DNA from: Acidobacteriaceae bacterium
GTDB lineage: Bacteria; Acidobacteriota; Terriglobia; Terriglobales; Acidobacteriaceae
DNA length: 12,068 bases
Direction: 5' to 3'
Assembly (NCBI GenBank): GCA_030042915.1
Contig: JASHYS010000201.1
Coordinates: 1-12,068, forward strand
The notes below the pieces were generated by a model. The model had not been told where the DNA came from. It saw only the letters and a list, made by a program, of their open reading frames with translations, and ran no database searches. Below, in pieces: positions 1 through 5,601 of this stretch (within the stretch, counting starts at the first letter, position 1; each line of letters begins with the position of its first letter). Position numbers and translations under genes: made by a program.

Positions 1-1158
1 GCCCAGCCCATCCGCACCATCCTGAGGCGGCAGCGCAATACCGAAGTGCTGATGGACGAAGTGGTGGCCATCGACACAGCGGCGCACAACGTGAGCCTGA
101 AGAGCGGCGCGCGCCTCGACTACGACTACTTGGTGCTGGCCACCGGCGCAACGCACTCCTATTTCGGCCACGATGACTGGGAGCCGCTGGCGCCCGGACT
201 GAAAACTCTCGAAGACGCGGTGGAGATTCGCCGGCGCGTGCTGCTGGTGTTCGAGCTGGCTGAGCGCCAGACGCTGGAGCAGGGATGGCATCCCCCGCTC
301 AACTTCGTAGTGATTGGCGCCGGGCCCACCGGCGTGGAACTGGCGGGAGCCATCAGCGATATTACGCAGCTCTACATGCGTCATGACTTCCGGCACATCG
401 ATCCCACAAAAAGCCGTGTGCTTCTGCTGGACGGAGGCAAGCGCGTCCTGGCTGCTTCTCCTCCCGATCTTTCCGATAAGGCCGAGGCGATTCTGCGGCA
501 CCTTGGAGTTGAAGTGCACCTGGGCGCGCAGGTGACGGGGGTGGGCCCGGGCTGGGTGGAAGCCAATGGCGAGCGCATTGAAGCAGTGGTTACGCTTTGG
601 GCCGCGGGTGTGCAGGCGTCGCCGCTGGGCAAAATGCTGGGCGCGCCGCCCAAGGTGAATTTGGATCATCGTGGCGCCGTTATGGTCGATGACCGGCTCA
701 ATCCGGCGGGTCTGCCCGAAGTTTTCGTGCTCGGCGATCTTGCGCACCTGGAGCAGGACGGGCAGCAGATCCCCGGCATGGCTCAGCCTGCCATCCAGAT
801 GGGCAAGCACCTGGCCAAAATGATTGCCGCCGACCTCGACGGCAAGCCGCGGCCCGCTTTCCGGTATTTCGACAAGGGCGATATGGCGACCATCGGCCGC
901 ATGGCTGCAATCGGCAACGTGAAGTGGCCGTTCAAAGCGCATTTGAGCGGCTTTCCCGCGTGGTTCATCTGGGTGTCGGTTCACATCACTTTTCTTATCG
1001 GTTTCCGCAGCCGCCTCTCGGTGATCGCCAATTGGGTGTGGACGTATTTCACCTTCACACGCGGCGCGCGGCTGATCACCGGCGACCAGACTCTGCCAGG
1101 GTGGAAGGAGCAGACCCAGGCGGGACCGACGCCGGGCGCCAGCAAAGCGGCCGATTGA
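1..1158 (+). CDS. ndh: Type II NADH dehydrogenase (NDH-2), 5'-truncated by the window edge
   Basis: Flavoenzyme that oxidises NADH and passes electrons to membrane quinone without pumping protons; it sits on the cytoplasmic face of the inner membrane. The frame is open from base 1, and the residues before the first ATG (46) read AQPIRTILRRQRNTEVL, a typical internal stretch of NDH-2, so ATG 46 is not the real start. Roughly 60-65 N-terminal residues, including the first FAD-binding glycine motif, should lie to the left. Visible: LATGATHSYFG (from about 148), the NADH-binding Rossmann motif VIGAGPTGVELAG (GAGPTG at 316-333), the FAD-contacting LGD (near 730-738), GMAQPAIQMGKHLA (from 775), and a hydrophobic C-terminal segment (about 946-1050) matching the membrane-associating tail of the family. 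The gene ends TGA, and the C-terminus is complete. The NDH-2 call is firm; the quinone specificity is not readable. Confidence 0.93.
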   Translation, partial: AQPIRTILRRQRNTEVLMDEVVAIDTAAHNVSLKSGARLDYDYLVLATGATHSYFGHDDWEPLAPGLKTLEDAVEIRRRVLLVFELAERQTLEQGWHPPLNFVVIGAGPTGVELAGAISDITQLYMRHDFRHIDPTKSRVLLLDGGKRVLAASPPDLSDKAEAILRHLGVEVHLGAQVTGVGPGWVEANGERIEAVVTLWAAGVQASPLGKMLGAPPKVNLDHRGAVMVDDRLNPAGLPEVFVLGDLAHLEQDGQQIPGMAQPAIQMGKHLAKMIAADLDGKPRPAFRYFDKGDMATIGRMAAIGNVKWPFKAHLSGFPAWFIWVSVHITFLIGFRSRLSVIANWVWTYFTFTRGARLITGDQTLPGWKEQTQAGPTPGASKAAD

Positions 1159-1166
1159 AATAGCAG

Positions 1167-1187
1167 CTACTAGCTACTAGCTTCTAG
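1167..1187. repeat. Three tandem copies of a 7-bp unit (CTACTAG)
   Basis: CTACTAG occurs at 1167-1173 and 1174-1180, followed by CTTCTAG at 1181-1187 with one change. It starts eight bases after the NADH dehydrogenase stop codon. It has stop codons in several frames. No function can be assigned; it may be slippage or part of an interspersed intergenic element with the palindrome downstream. Confidence 0.7.
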
Positions 1188-1229
1188 CGTTGGCACGCCG
1201 TCGGAGTTCGGCGGCGGGTTTGGTCTCGC

Positions 1230-1266
1230 CCCCACCCTAAACGCAAAGTACGCGTTTAGGATGGGG
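1230..1266. repeat. Strong intergenic palindrome (15-bp arms, 7-nt loop), possibly REP-like
   Basis: Left arm 1230-1244 (CCCCACCCTAAACGC) pairs with right arm 1252-1266 (GCGTTTAGGATGGGG) around the loop AAAGTAC. There is a single mismatch: C/A on the plus-strand transcript, which becomes a G-U wobble on the minus-strand transcript. The hairpin lies between ndh and serS. It has no T-run directly after it (CGCCCAGTTTT follows), so it is not a textbook intrinsic terminator, although it could help end ndh transcription. From memory, palindromes ending in CCCCATCC/GGGTGGGG are scattered between genes in Terriglobia genomes; this was not searched. Confidence 0.7.
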
Positions 1267-1310
1267 CGCCCAGTTTTGTGATGGCGTTGTTCAACTAAAA
1301 TAAGGTCAGA

Positions 1311-2645
1311 ATGCTTGATTTAGGGTTTGTTCGCGCCAATCTGGAGCTGGTGGAAGAGAAGTTGCGTGCGCGGGGAGCCGACCCGGCCGCGTTGCTGGGC
1401 GATTTTCGCGCTCTGGACAAGCGCCGCCGCGAGGCCATCACGCAGGCCGAACAATTGAAGGCCCGCCGCAACGAGCTCAGCCAGCATGTTGGAGCGCTGA
1501 AAAAAGCCGGCAAGAACGATGAAGCCGCGGCGGTGATGGACGAGACGCGCGCGCTGAAAGACACGCTCGACGAACTCGACGTGATCGCGACCGGTCTCGA
1601 CGAAAAGATGCGCCTTTCGCTGGCACGCGTGCCCAACCTCACCCGCGACGAGGTGCCTGCCGGCACTTCCGAGGCCGATAACAAGGTGGTGAAAGAGTGG
1701 GGCGAGCGGCGCAAATTCGACTTTGGGCCCAAGCCCCATTGGGAAATCGGCGAAGCGCTTGGCATTCTCGATCTGGAGCGCGCGGCCAAGCTGAGCGGTG
1801 CGCGATTCGCTGTGTACATGGGCGCGGGAGCGCGGCTGGAGCGGGCGCTTATCGGCTTGATGCTCGACATGCACACGCACAAGCATGGCTACACTGAGGT
1901 GCTGCCTCCGTTCATGGTGAATTCAAAGTCTCTTTTCGGGACCGGCAATTTGCCCAAGTTTGCCGAAGATCTTTTTCGGTGTTCTGATGCCGACGCCGAT
2001 GCCGCGTCACGCGGCGAATACAAAGACAACGACCACTGGCTCATTCCCACCGCCGAGGTTCCCGTCACCAATCTCTACCGCGACGAAATTCTCGACGAAG
2101 CGCGCCTGCCGATTTCCTTCACCGCCTACACGCCGTGCTTCCGCGCCGAAGCCGGCGCGGCGGGCAAAGATACGCGCGGCATTATCCGCCAGCATCAGTT
2201 CCAGAAGGTGGAGCTGGTGAAGTTCACGCGCCCCGAAGACTCCGACGCGCAACACGAGCGGCTTACGCGCGACGCCGAAGAGATTCTGGAGGCACTGGAG
2301 CTGCCGTACCGGCGCGTCCTTCTCTCCACGGCCGATACCGGCTTCTCGTCGGCCAAAACGTACGATCTGGAGGTCTGGCTGCCGGGCCAGAATCTGTACC
2401 GCGAAATCTCCTCCTGCTCCAACTTCGACGCCTTCCAGGCGAGGAGGGCCAATATCCGTTACCGTCCGTCCGGCCCCAAGGCGAAACTTGAGTTTGTGCA
2501 TACGCTCAACGGCAGCGGCCTGGCGGTGGGGCGCACCTGGCTGGCAATTCTGGAGAATTACCAACAGGCCGATGGCTCGGTGCAGCTTCCTGAAATCCTC
2601 CGTCCTTACATGGGCGGAACGGATAAAATTGTTAGGGAGCACTGA
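1311..2645 (+). CDS. serS: Seryl-tRNA synthetase (class II)
   Basis: Cytosolic enzyme that charges tRNA-Ser with serine, and also supplies Ser-tRNA-Sec where selenocysteine is used. The protein has 444 residues, slightly longer than the usual 420-430. The N-terminal part (about 25-110) is Lys/Arg/Glu-rich with heptad-like spacing, matching the long antiparallel coiled-coil arm that grips the tRNA. The catalytic core follows: motif 1 region [12 protein letters not shown], serine-binding TAEVPVTN (T247, E249), motif 2 [15 protein letters not shown] (R278, E280) and motif 3 [12 protein letters not shown] (R408). A short Asp/Ala-rich insertion (about 224-241, [12 protein letters not shown]) accounts for part of the extra length. 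ATG 1311 follows TAAGGT (1301-1306), an acceptable ribosome site. The stop overlaps the next start as TGATG, which suggests co-translation with the small membrane protein. No key residue is missing. Confidence 0.98.
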   Translation: MLDLGFVRANLELVEEKLRARGADPAALLGDFRALDKRRREAITQAEQLKARRNELSQHVGALKKAGKNDEAAAVMDETRALKDTLDELDVIATGLDEKMRLSLARVPNLTRDEVPAGTSEADNKVVKEWGERRKFDFGPKPHWEIGEALGILDLERAAKLSGARFAVYMGAGARLERALIGLMLDMHTHKHGYTEVLPPFMVNSKSLFGTGNLPKFAEDLFRCSDADADAASRGEYKDNDHWLIPTAEVPVTNLYRDEILDEARLPISFTAYTPCFRAEAGAAGKDTRGIIRQHQFQKVELVKFTRPEDSDAQHERLTRDAEEILEALELPYRRVLLSTADTGFSSAKTYDLEVWLPGQNLYREISSCSNFDAFQARRANIRYRPSGPKAKLEFVHTLNGSGLAVGRTWLAILENYQQADGSVQLPEILRPYMGGTDKIVREH

Positions 2646-3061
2646 TGGCATCTTCCACATCCAGCGGACCGGTTACGGAGCCCAAACGCGGTTTCAAGCA
2701 GATATTCAGCAGCTATTTCTACTGGACCTTCGAGCGCGGATCGGTTCATTACGACATCATGGTGTCGCTGATTCTGCTTTTCATCTTTGTCACGCCGCAC
2801 TTGTGGAATTACGGAGCCAGGCCGTCGGTGGTGACCGGCCCGGCGCATCCGCTCGTGGTTGTTCCGGAAGGCCGTGGCGTGATTGTCACCGTTCAGGCCT
2901 CCGACGTGAAGATTCCTCCCAACGCCTCCACGAGCCAGGTGAAAAAAGCGCTGCGTGAGGCCATTGAGCCCGTCACCGGCGATGCGGTTTTTGTGCAACG
3001 CTGGGAAACGGTCACCGACGCGCAGGGACACGTCGCCTGGAAGGTCTGGGCGCACCGCTGA
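2645..3061 (+). CDS. Conserved-looking small membrane protein of unknown function, coupled to serS
   Basis: I do not recognise a named family. The 138-residue product has a polar N-terminus of about 35 residues, one hydrophobic segment (about 38-55, around SLILLFIFVTPHLW), then about 80 residues of soluble domain. The positive residues before the segment (KRGFK) suggest the N-terminus is inside and the C-terminal domain outside. The overall shape, one N-terminal anchor plus a small periplasmic domain, resembles ExbD/TolR proteins, but I see no convincing ExbD motif. ATG 2645 overlaps the serS stop by one base (TGATG), with AGGGAG at 2633-2638 at normal spacing, so this start is well supported and translation is probably coupled to serS. 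A real gene is likely; function unknown. Confidence 0.82.
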   Translation: MASSTSSGPVTEPKRGFKQIFSSYFYWTFERGSVHYDIMVSLILLFIFVTPHLWNYGARPSVVTGPAHPLVVVPEGRGVIVTVQASDVKIPPNASTSQVKKALREAIEPVTGDAVFVQRWETVTDAQGHVAWKVWAHR

Positions 3062-3083
3062 TCCCACTTTTTCGCATCCTCAA

Positions 3084-3115
3084 AGCCCCAAACCGCGTCA
3101 AACGCAGTTGGGGCT
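3084..3115. terminator. Hairpin after the serS operon, possible terminator
   Basis: AGCCCCAA (3084-3091) pairs with TTGGGGCT (3108-3115), and inside it GCGT (3095-3098) pairs with ACGC (3102-3105) around CAA. It begins 22 bp after the stop of the 138-residue protein. The downstream sequence GGTTTCGAAAAAATT is not a clean T-run, so it may instead be the first stem of the hairpin cluster that follows. Confidence 0.4.
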
Positions 3116-3133
3116 GGTTTCGAAAAAATTCGA

Positions 3134-3214
3134 CCGATGTCGGAGGGAAACCATCCCTCAGCGGCTAAAGCCGCATGATTTGCGGGCTTCGTGCGGCACG
3201 CCTGAAGCCGTGCC
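3134..3214. repeat. Cluster of four small hairpins, likely degenerate interspersed repeat
   Basis: Four stems lie in a row: CCGA/TCGG (3134-3137/3140-3143); GAGGGA/TCCCTC (3143-3148/3154-3159); GCGGC-TAAA-GCCGC (3161-3174); and GGCACG/CGTGCC (3195-3200/3209-3214). The last would be a perfect 8-bp stem with loop TGAA (GGCACGGC/GCCGTGCC) but for C at 3201, which looks like decay of an ideal palindrome. The pattern of a 'GGCTAAAGCC' stem followed by a 'GGCTGAAGCC' stem is one I recall from acidobacterial intergenic regions. There is no coding signal here. It sits within 45 bp of the LolA-like gene start, so it is probably in its 5' transcribed or promoter region. Confidence 0.6.
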
Positions 3215-3246
3215 CTTTCAAAGCCAATGTTTGAAACACCCGCTAA

Positions 3247-3252
3247 TAAGGA
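3247..3252 (+). promoter_or_regulatory. Ribosome binding site fixing the LolA-like start
   Basis: AAGGAG lies five bases before ATG 3258. It decides the start against the in-frame upstream extension, which has no comparable site. Confidence 0.75.
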
Positions 3253-3257
3253 GCGCG

Positions 3258-3926
3258 ATGCATCGAAATAAGACTTTTCCTGGTTTTGCTATCTTTCTCG
3301 CAGCCTGGTTGCTGCTTGCGCCGGCGCGCGCCCAGGATCTCAACACGGTAATGCAGAAGCTCAATGCCGCGGCTCGCGGCTTTCACAGCATCTCAGCAAG
3401 TGTCGAAGACGATGCGGTGCAAACCGATCCGGTTCCCGATACCGATGTGATGAAGGGAATGGCCTATTACGATCGCAAGGGCAATGGCTTGCAAATCGCC
3501 GCACACTTTACCCAGCACAACGGCCAGCCCAGTGGCAAGACCTATATCTATTCCGGCGGGGTTTTCAGGGTGTCTGATACCGGCAAGGAAAAAGAGGCCA
3601 AGGTTTACAGCCAGGCGAGCAAATACGAGAGCTACCTGATGCTGGGCTTCGGCGCCAGCGGCGACCAGTTGAAAGAAAGATGGGACATCACCTATCTGGG
3701 CGAGGAAACCATCGACGGCATCAACACCGATAAGCTGAAACTCGTCGCCAAGGATCCTGAGGTGCGCAAGAATATTCCCGAAGTCACCATCTGGATCGAT
3801 CCCAATCGGGCGATCAGTCTGAAGGAAATCTTCAACGAGGGCCAGGGGCAGTCGTATCAGTGTCATTACACCGACATCAAGTTGAACAGCCCGTTGCCCA
3901 AGGATGCATTCAATTTCGCGAAGTAG
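3258..3926 (+). CDS. Secreted LolA-like protein (outer-membrane lipoprotein-sorting-protein family)
   Basis: Probable periplasmic protein of the LolA/LolB-like fold; canonical LolA carries lipoproteins to the outer membrane, while many family members have undefined lipid-binding roles. The product has 222 residues. A signal peptide is clear: basic N-terminus (MHRNK), hydrophobic core (about 8-22) and an ARAQ region giving cleavage near residues 24-26. The mature part opens with LNTVMQKLNAAARGFHSISA, the usual N-terminal helix, followed by alternating short beta segments such as MAYYDRKGNGLQIAAHF, YIYSGGVFRV, INTDKLKLVAK and VTIWIDPNRAISLKE, ending LPKDAFNF, a common family ending. ATG 3258 is chosen because AAGGAG (3247-3252) sits just upstream and a signal peptide follows at once; the frame is open further back to 2955, but that part runs over the previous gene and the repeat. 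The specific cargo is unknown and the gene is not necessarily lolA. Confidence 0.8.
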   Translation: MHRNKTFPGFAIFLAAWLLLAPARAQDLNTVMQKLNAAARGFHSISASVEDDAVQTDPVPDTDVMKGMAYYDRKGNGLQIAAHFTQHNGQPSGKTYIYSGGVFRVSDTGKEKEAKVYSQASKYESYLMLGFGASGDQLKERWDITYLGEETIDGINTDKLKLVAKDPEVRKNIPEVTIWIDPNRAISLKEIFNEGQGQSYQCHYTDIKLNSPLPKDAFNFAK

Positions 3927-3927
3927 C

Positions 3928-3943
3928 CCGGACGGGGGTCCGG
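3928..3943. terminator. GC hairpin between convergent genes, possible bidirectional terminator
   Basis: CCGGAC (3928-3933) pairs perfectly with GTCCGG (3938-3943) around GGGG. It fills most of the 24-bp space between the LolA-like stop (3926) and the stop of the opposing glycosyltransferase (3951). Its position suits a shared terminator, but neither side has a T-run. Confidence 0.45.
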
Positions 3944-3950
3944 CGTTCCA

Positions 3951-5384
3951 TTACTTCGCGCCGGCCCGCAGGCGGCAAACAGCCGCGCCGCCCGCCGCAA
4001 ACAGCATGGGGAAGCATTCCAGCGTATAGCGCGCTTCAGGCGCCGCGACGGTGAGCAGGAGCGCGCTGCGCAACACCAAGTAGGCCAGCAGCGCGCCCCC
4101 ATAGCGCGGGCGCAGCAGCAACCCGGCAATTCCCAGCAGCAAATACACCGCGTTCAACGCCGCATAGGCGCAGCTGAACTCCGTCTCTTTGTGATGATGC
4201 TTGTAGACCCACCAGTCGAGGTCGATATTCAGGTTTTCAACGCGCGGGCGCAGCCACATGTCGGCCACGCGGCCCAGCGGCATCCACACGATTGAACGCA
4301 GCGGATGCGCGGCAACGCGCTCGGCGGCCAGCCGCGCAAAACCGGCATCGATCTGGGGCGAAATCTCCTCCCCATTTTCTTCATAAGCGTTGGCCAATGC
4401 CGCCGTTTCCTGGTACTGAGCCGGCGAGTCGAAGGCACGGGAGGGGAGTTGGCTCAACTCCAGCTTGCCATCGGGCACATTCCAATAAATCTCATCAGTG
4501 GAAACAAAATCGAGACACCATGTTTTCACCCAGCGCTCCCACCCGGGAGTGGCGACCTCGCCAGGATCGGTGGCCGTCCGCGGCGCCAATGGCTCGAAAA
4601 CATGAAAGACACGCCAGTTGCGCGCGGTCCACGCCGCAAACGGCGCCATCGCCAGCAAAGCGCAAGCCGCCGTCATGCTCACCAGCCTTCGGGTTGGAAT
4701 GGCCCCTCCACCATTGCGCCGCCGTGCTGCCATCAGCATGGCCGGGGTGAATGCCAGAGCGGCCAACACGCCGTCAGGGCGCAACAGCGCGGCCAAAGTG
4801 ACCGCCAATGTGAAAATCACGGCGTTGCTCCAGCGCGGCCGGTCGACAAATCGGGCCATGGCCCACATGGCCAGCGCCAGGGCGAAGACAGTCGCCGACT
4901 CGGCGAGAGGAAACGCCGTGTACGAGGCAGTGAAGGGACAAAGGCAGCTGAGCCAGAGCGTGGCCAGCGCCGCGCAGCGCGAATGTGCCGGCGCCACCAT
5001 GCGCCGCGCAAATTCGGCCAGCAGCACACAGCTCAACAAGTCCAACCCCACCTGGACGCACACGGCAGCAAAGTAATTGTCAATTCCGAACAGCTTGAAG
5101 CAGAGTGCCAGGAAAAGCGGATAGCCGGGCAGCCGGATGAGCGTGGAAACCATCTCCCCGCCCCCGCCGGTGAGGGCGAATTGGCCGTGCAGCACCAGGT
5201 TCCTGGCCAGGTTGCCATAGACCAGCATGTCGCCGTTGACCTGAAAGAGGCGGCGGACCATCCAGACACGCAGGAGCAGCCCGGCGGCCAGCGGCAGCGC
5301 CACCGCCAGCGCGCCGCCAGCCCAGCCCACGCTTCCGGGGCGCCGTATCCGCGGGGTCAATTGACTCTGTTGAGCGCCTTCCAT
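3951..5384 (-). CDS. Multi-spanning GT-C glycosyltransferase, GT39/ArnT-like
   Basis: Predicted integral membrane glycosyltransferase of the GT-C fold, which uses a polyprenyl-phosphate sugar as donor and acts on the outer face of the cytoplasmic membrane. The product has 477 residues and is dominated by hydrophobic helices. After the first helix (about 22-38) comes an acidic loop with VNGDMLVYGNLARNL (D52), where the family carries its catalytic aspartate, then IRLPGYPLFLA (R84-P89), a family signature. Later come FPLAESATVFALALAMW and LLRPDGVLAALAF, both typical of GT39/PMT_2 proteins, and a hydrophobic C-terminal region. ATG 5384 (MEGAQQ) is preferred over an in-frame GTG at 5474, because the extra 30 residues look non-coding; neither has a strong ribosome site. 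It is convergent with the LolA-like gene and divergent from the polysaccharide fusion gene 217 bp away, so a role in envelope glycan or lipid decoration is plausible. Donor and acceptor are not readable. Confidence 0.78.
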   Translation of the reverse strand: MEGAQQSQLTPRIRRPGSVGWAGGALAVALPLAAGLLLRVWMVRRLFQVNGDMLVYGNLARNLVLHGQFALTGGGGEMVSTLIRLPGYPLFLALCFKLFGIDNYFAAVCVQVGLDLLSCVLLAEFARRMVAPAHSRCAALATLWLSCLCPFTASYTAFPLAESATVFALALAMWAMARFVDRPRWSNAVIFTLAVTLAALLRPDGVLAALAFTPAMLMAARRRNGGGAIPTRRLVSMTAACALLAMAPFAAWTARNWRVFHVFEPLAPRTATDPGEVATPGWERWVKTWCLDFVSTDEIYWNVPDGKLELSQLPSRAFDSPAQYQETAALANAYEENGEEISPQIDAGFARLAAERVAAHPLRSIVWMPLGRVADMWLRPRVENLNIDLDWWVYKHHHKETEFSCAYAALNAVYLLLGIAGLLLRPRYGGALLAYLVLRSALLLTVAAPEARYTLECFPMLFAAGGAAVCRLRAGAK

Positions 5385-5601
5385 ACGATTCGTACTGTGT
5401 ATATCGCATTTTAGGAGATACCGGCAGATGGGACCGGCAGTTGTGTACCGGAACCGGAGCAACCCAGCAGCCACCTAAATGCTCTAGCTTGAGGCATTTT
5501 CGCCGAATTGAGCGCCTTGTCTGTCCCCCCGGGGCGCGCTTGATGCGTGGAATGCATCGCATTTTTTGGGTCCTTTCGCGCGGGAGTCAGCAAAGCCGAG
5601 C
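5385..5601. promoter_or_regulatory. Divergent promoter region with four ACCGG copies
   Basis: This 217-bp stretch separates the start of the GT-C gene (leftward) from the start of the fusion gene (rightward) and must carry both promoters. ACCGG occurs at 5420, 5433, 5447 and 5453; the first two are within the longer repeat ACCGGCAG (5420-5427, 5433-5440). ATCGCATTTT is also present twice (5403-5412, 5556-5565), near each end. I see no convincing sigma-70 -35/-10 pair with proper spacing. The repeats are candidate operators, not demonstrated ones. Confidence 0.4.

Noticed and set aside
1276..1301. TTGTGA and TAAAAT as a serS promoter
   Set aside because: The spacing is only 14 bp, and the -10 would overlap the ribosome binding site, giving an almost leaderless transcript.
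3134..3214. CRISPR-like or riboswitch interpretation of the hairpin cluster
   Set aside because: There are no regularly spaced identical repeats, and no conserved riboswitch core that I recognise; the stems are short and independent.
3231..3249. TTGAAA and TAATAA as a promoter for the LolA-like gene
   Set aside because: The spacing of 7 bp is far too short, and TAATAA overlaps the ribosome site.
2955..3257. In-frame upstream extension of the LolA-like gene
   Set aside because: It overlaps the end of the previous gene and the hairpin repeat, and would bury the signal peptide; ATG 3258 has a strong ribosome site.
4305..5414. 369-codon open frame on the plus strand, antisense to the GT-C gene
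   Set aside because: The product is Arg/Gln/His-rich with no recognisable domain or membrane pattern, while the opposite strand gives clear GT39-like motifs. Long antisense frames are expected in GC-rich genes.
5385..5474. GTG start at 5474 for the GT-C gene
   Set aside because: It would add 30 residues unlike a family N-terminus and has no ribosome site; ATG 5384 leads directly into the first membrane helix.
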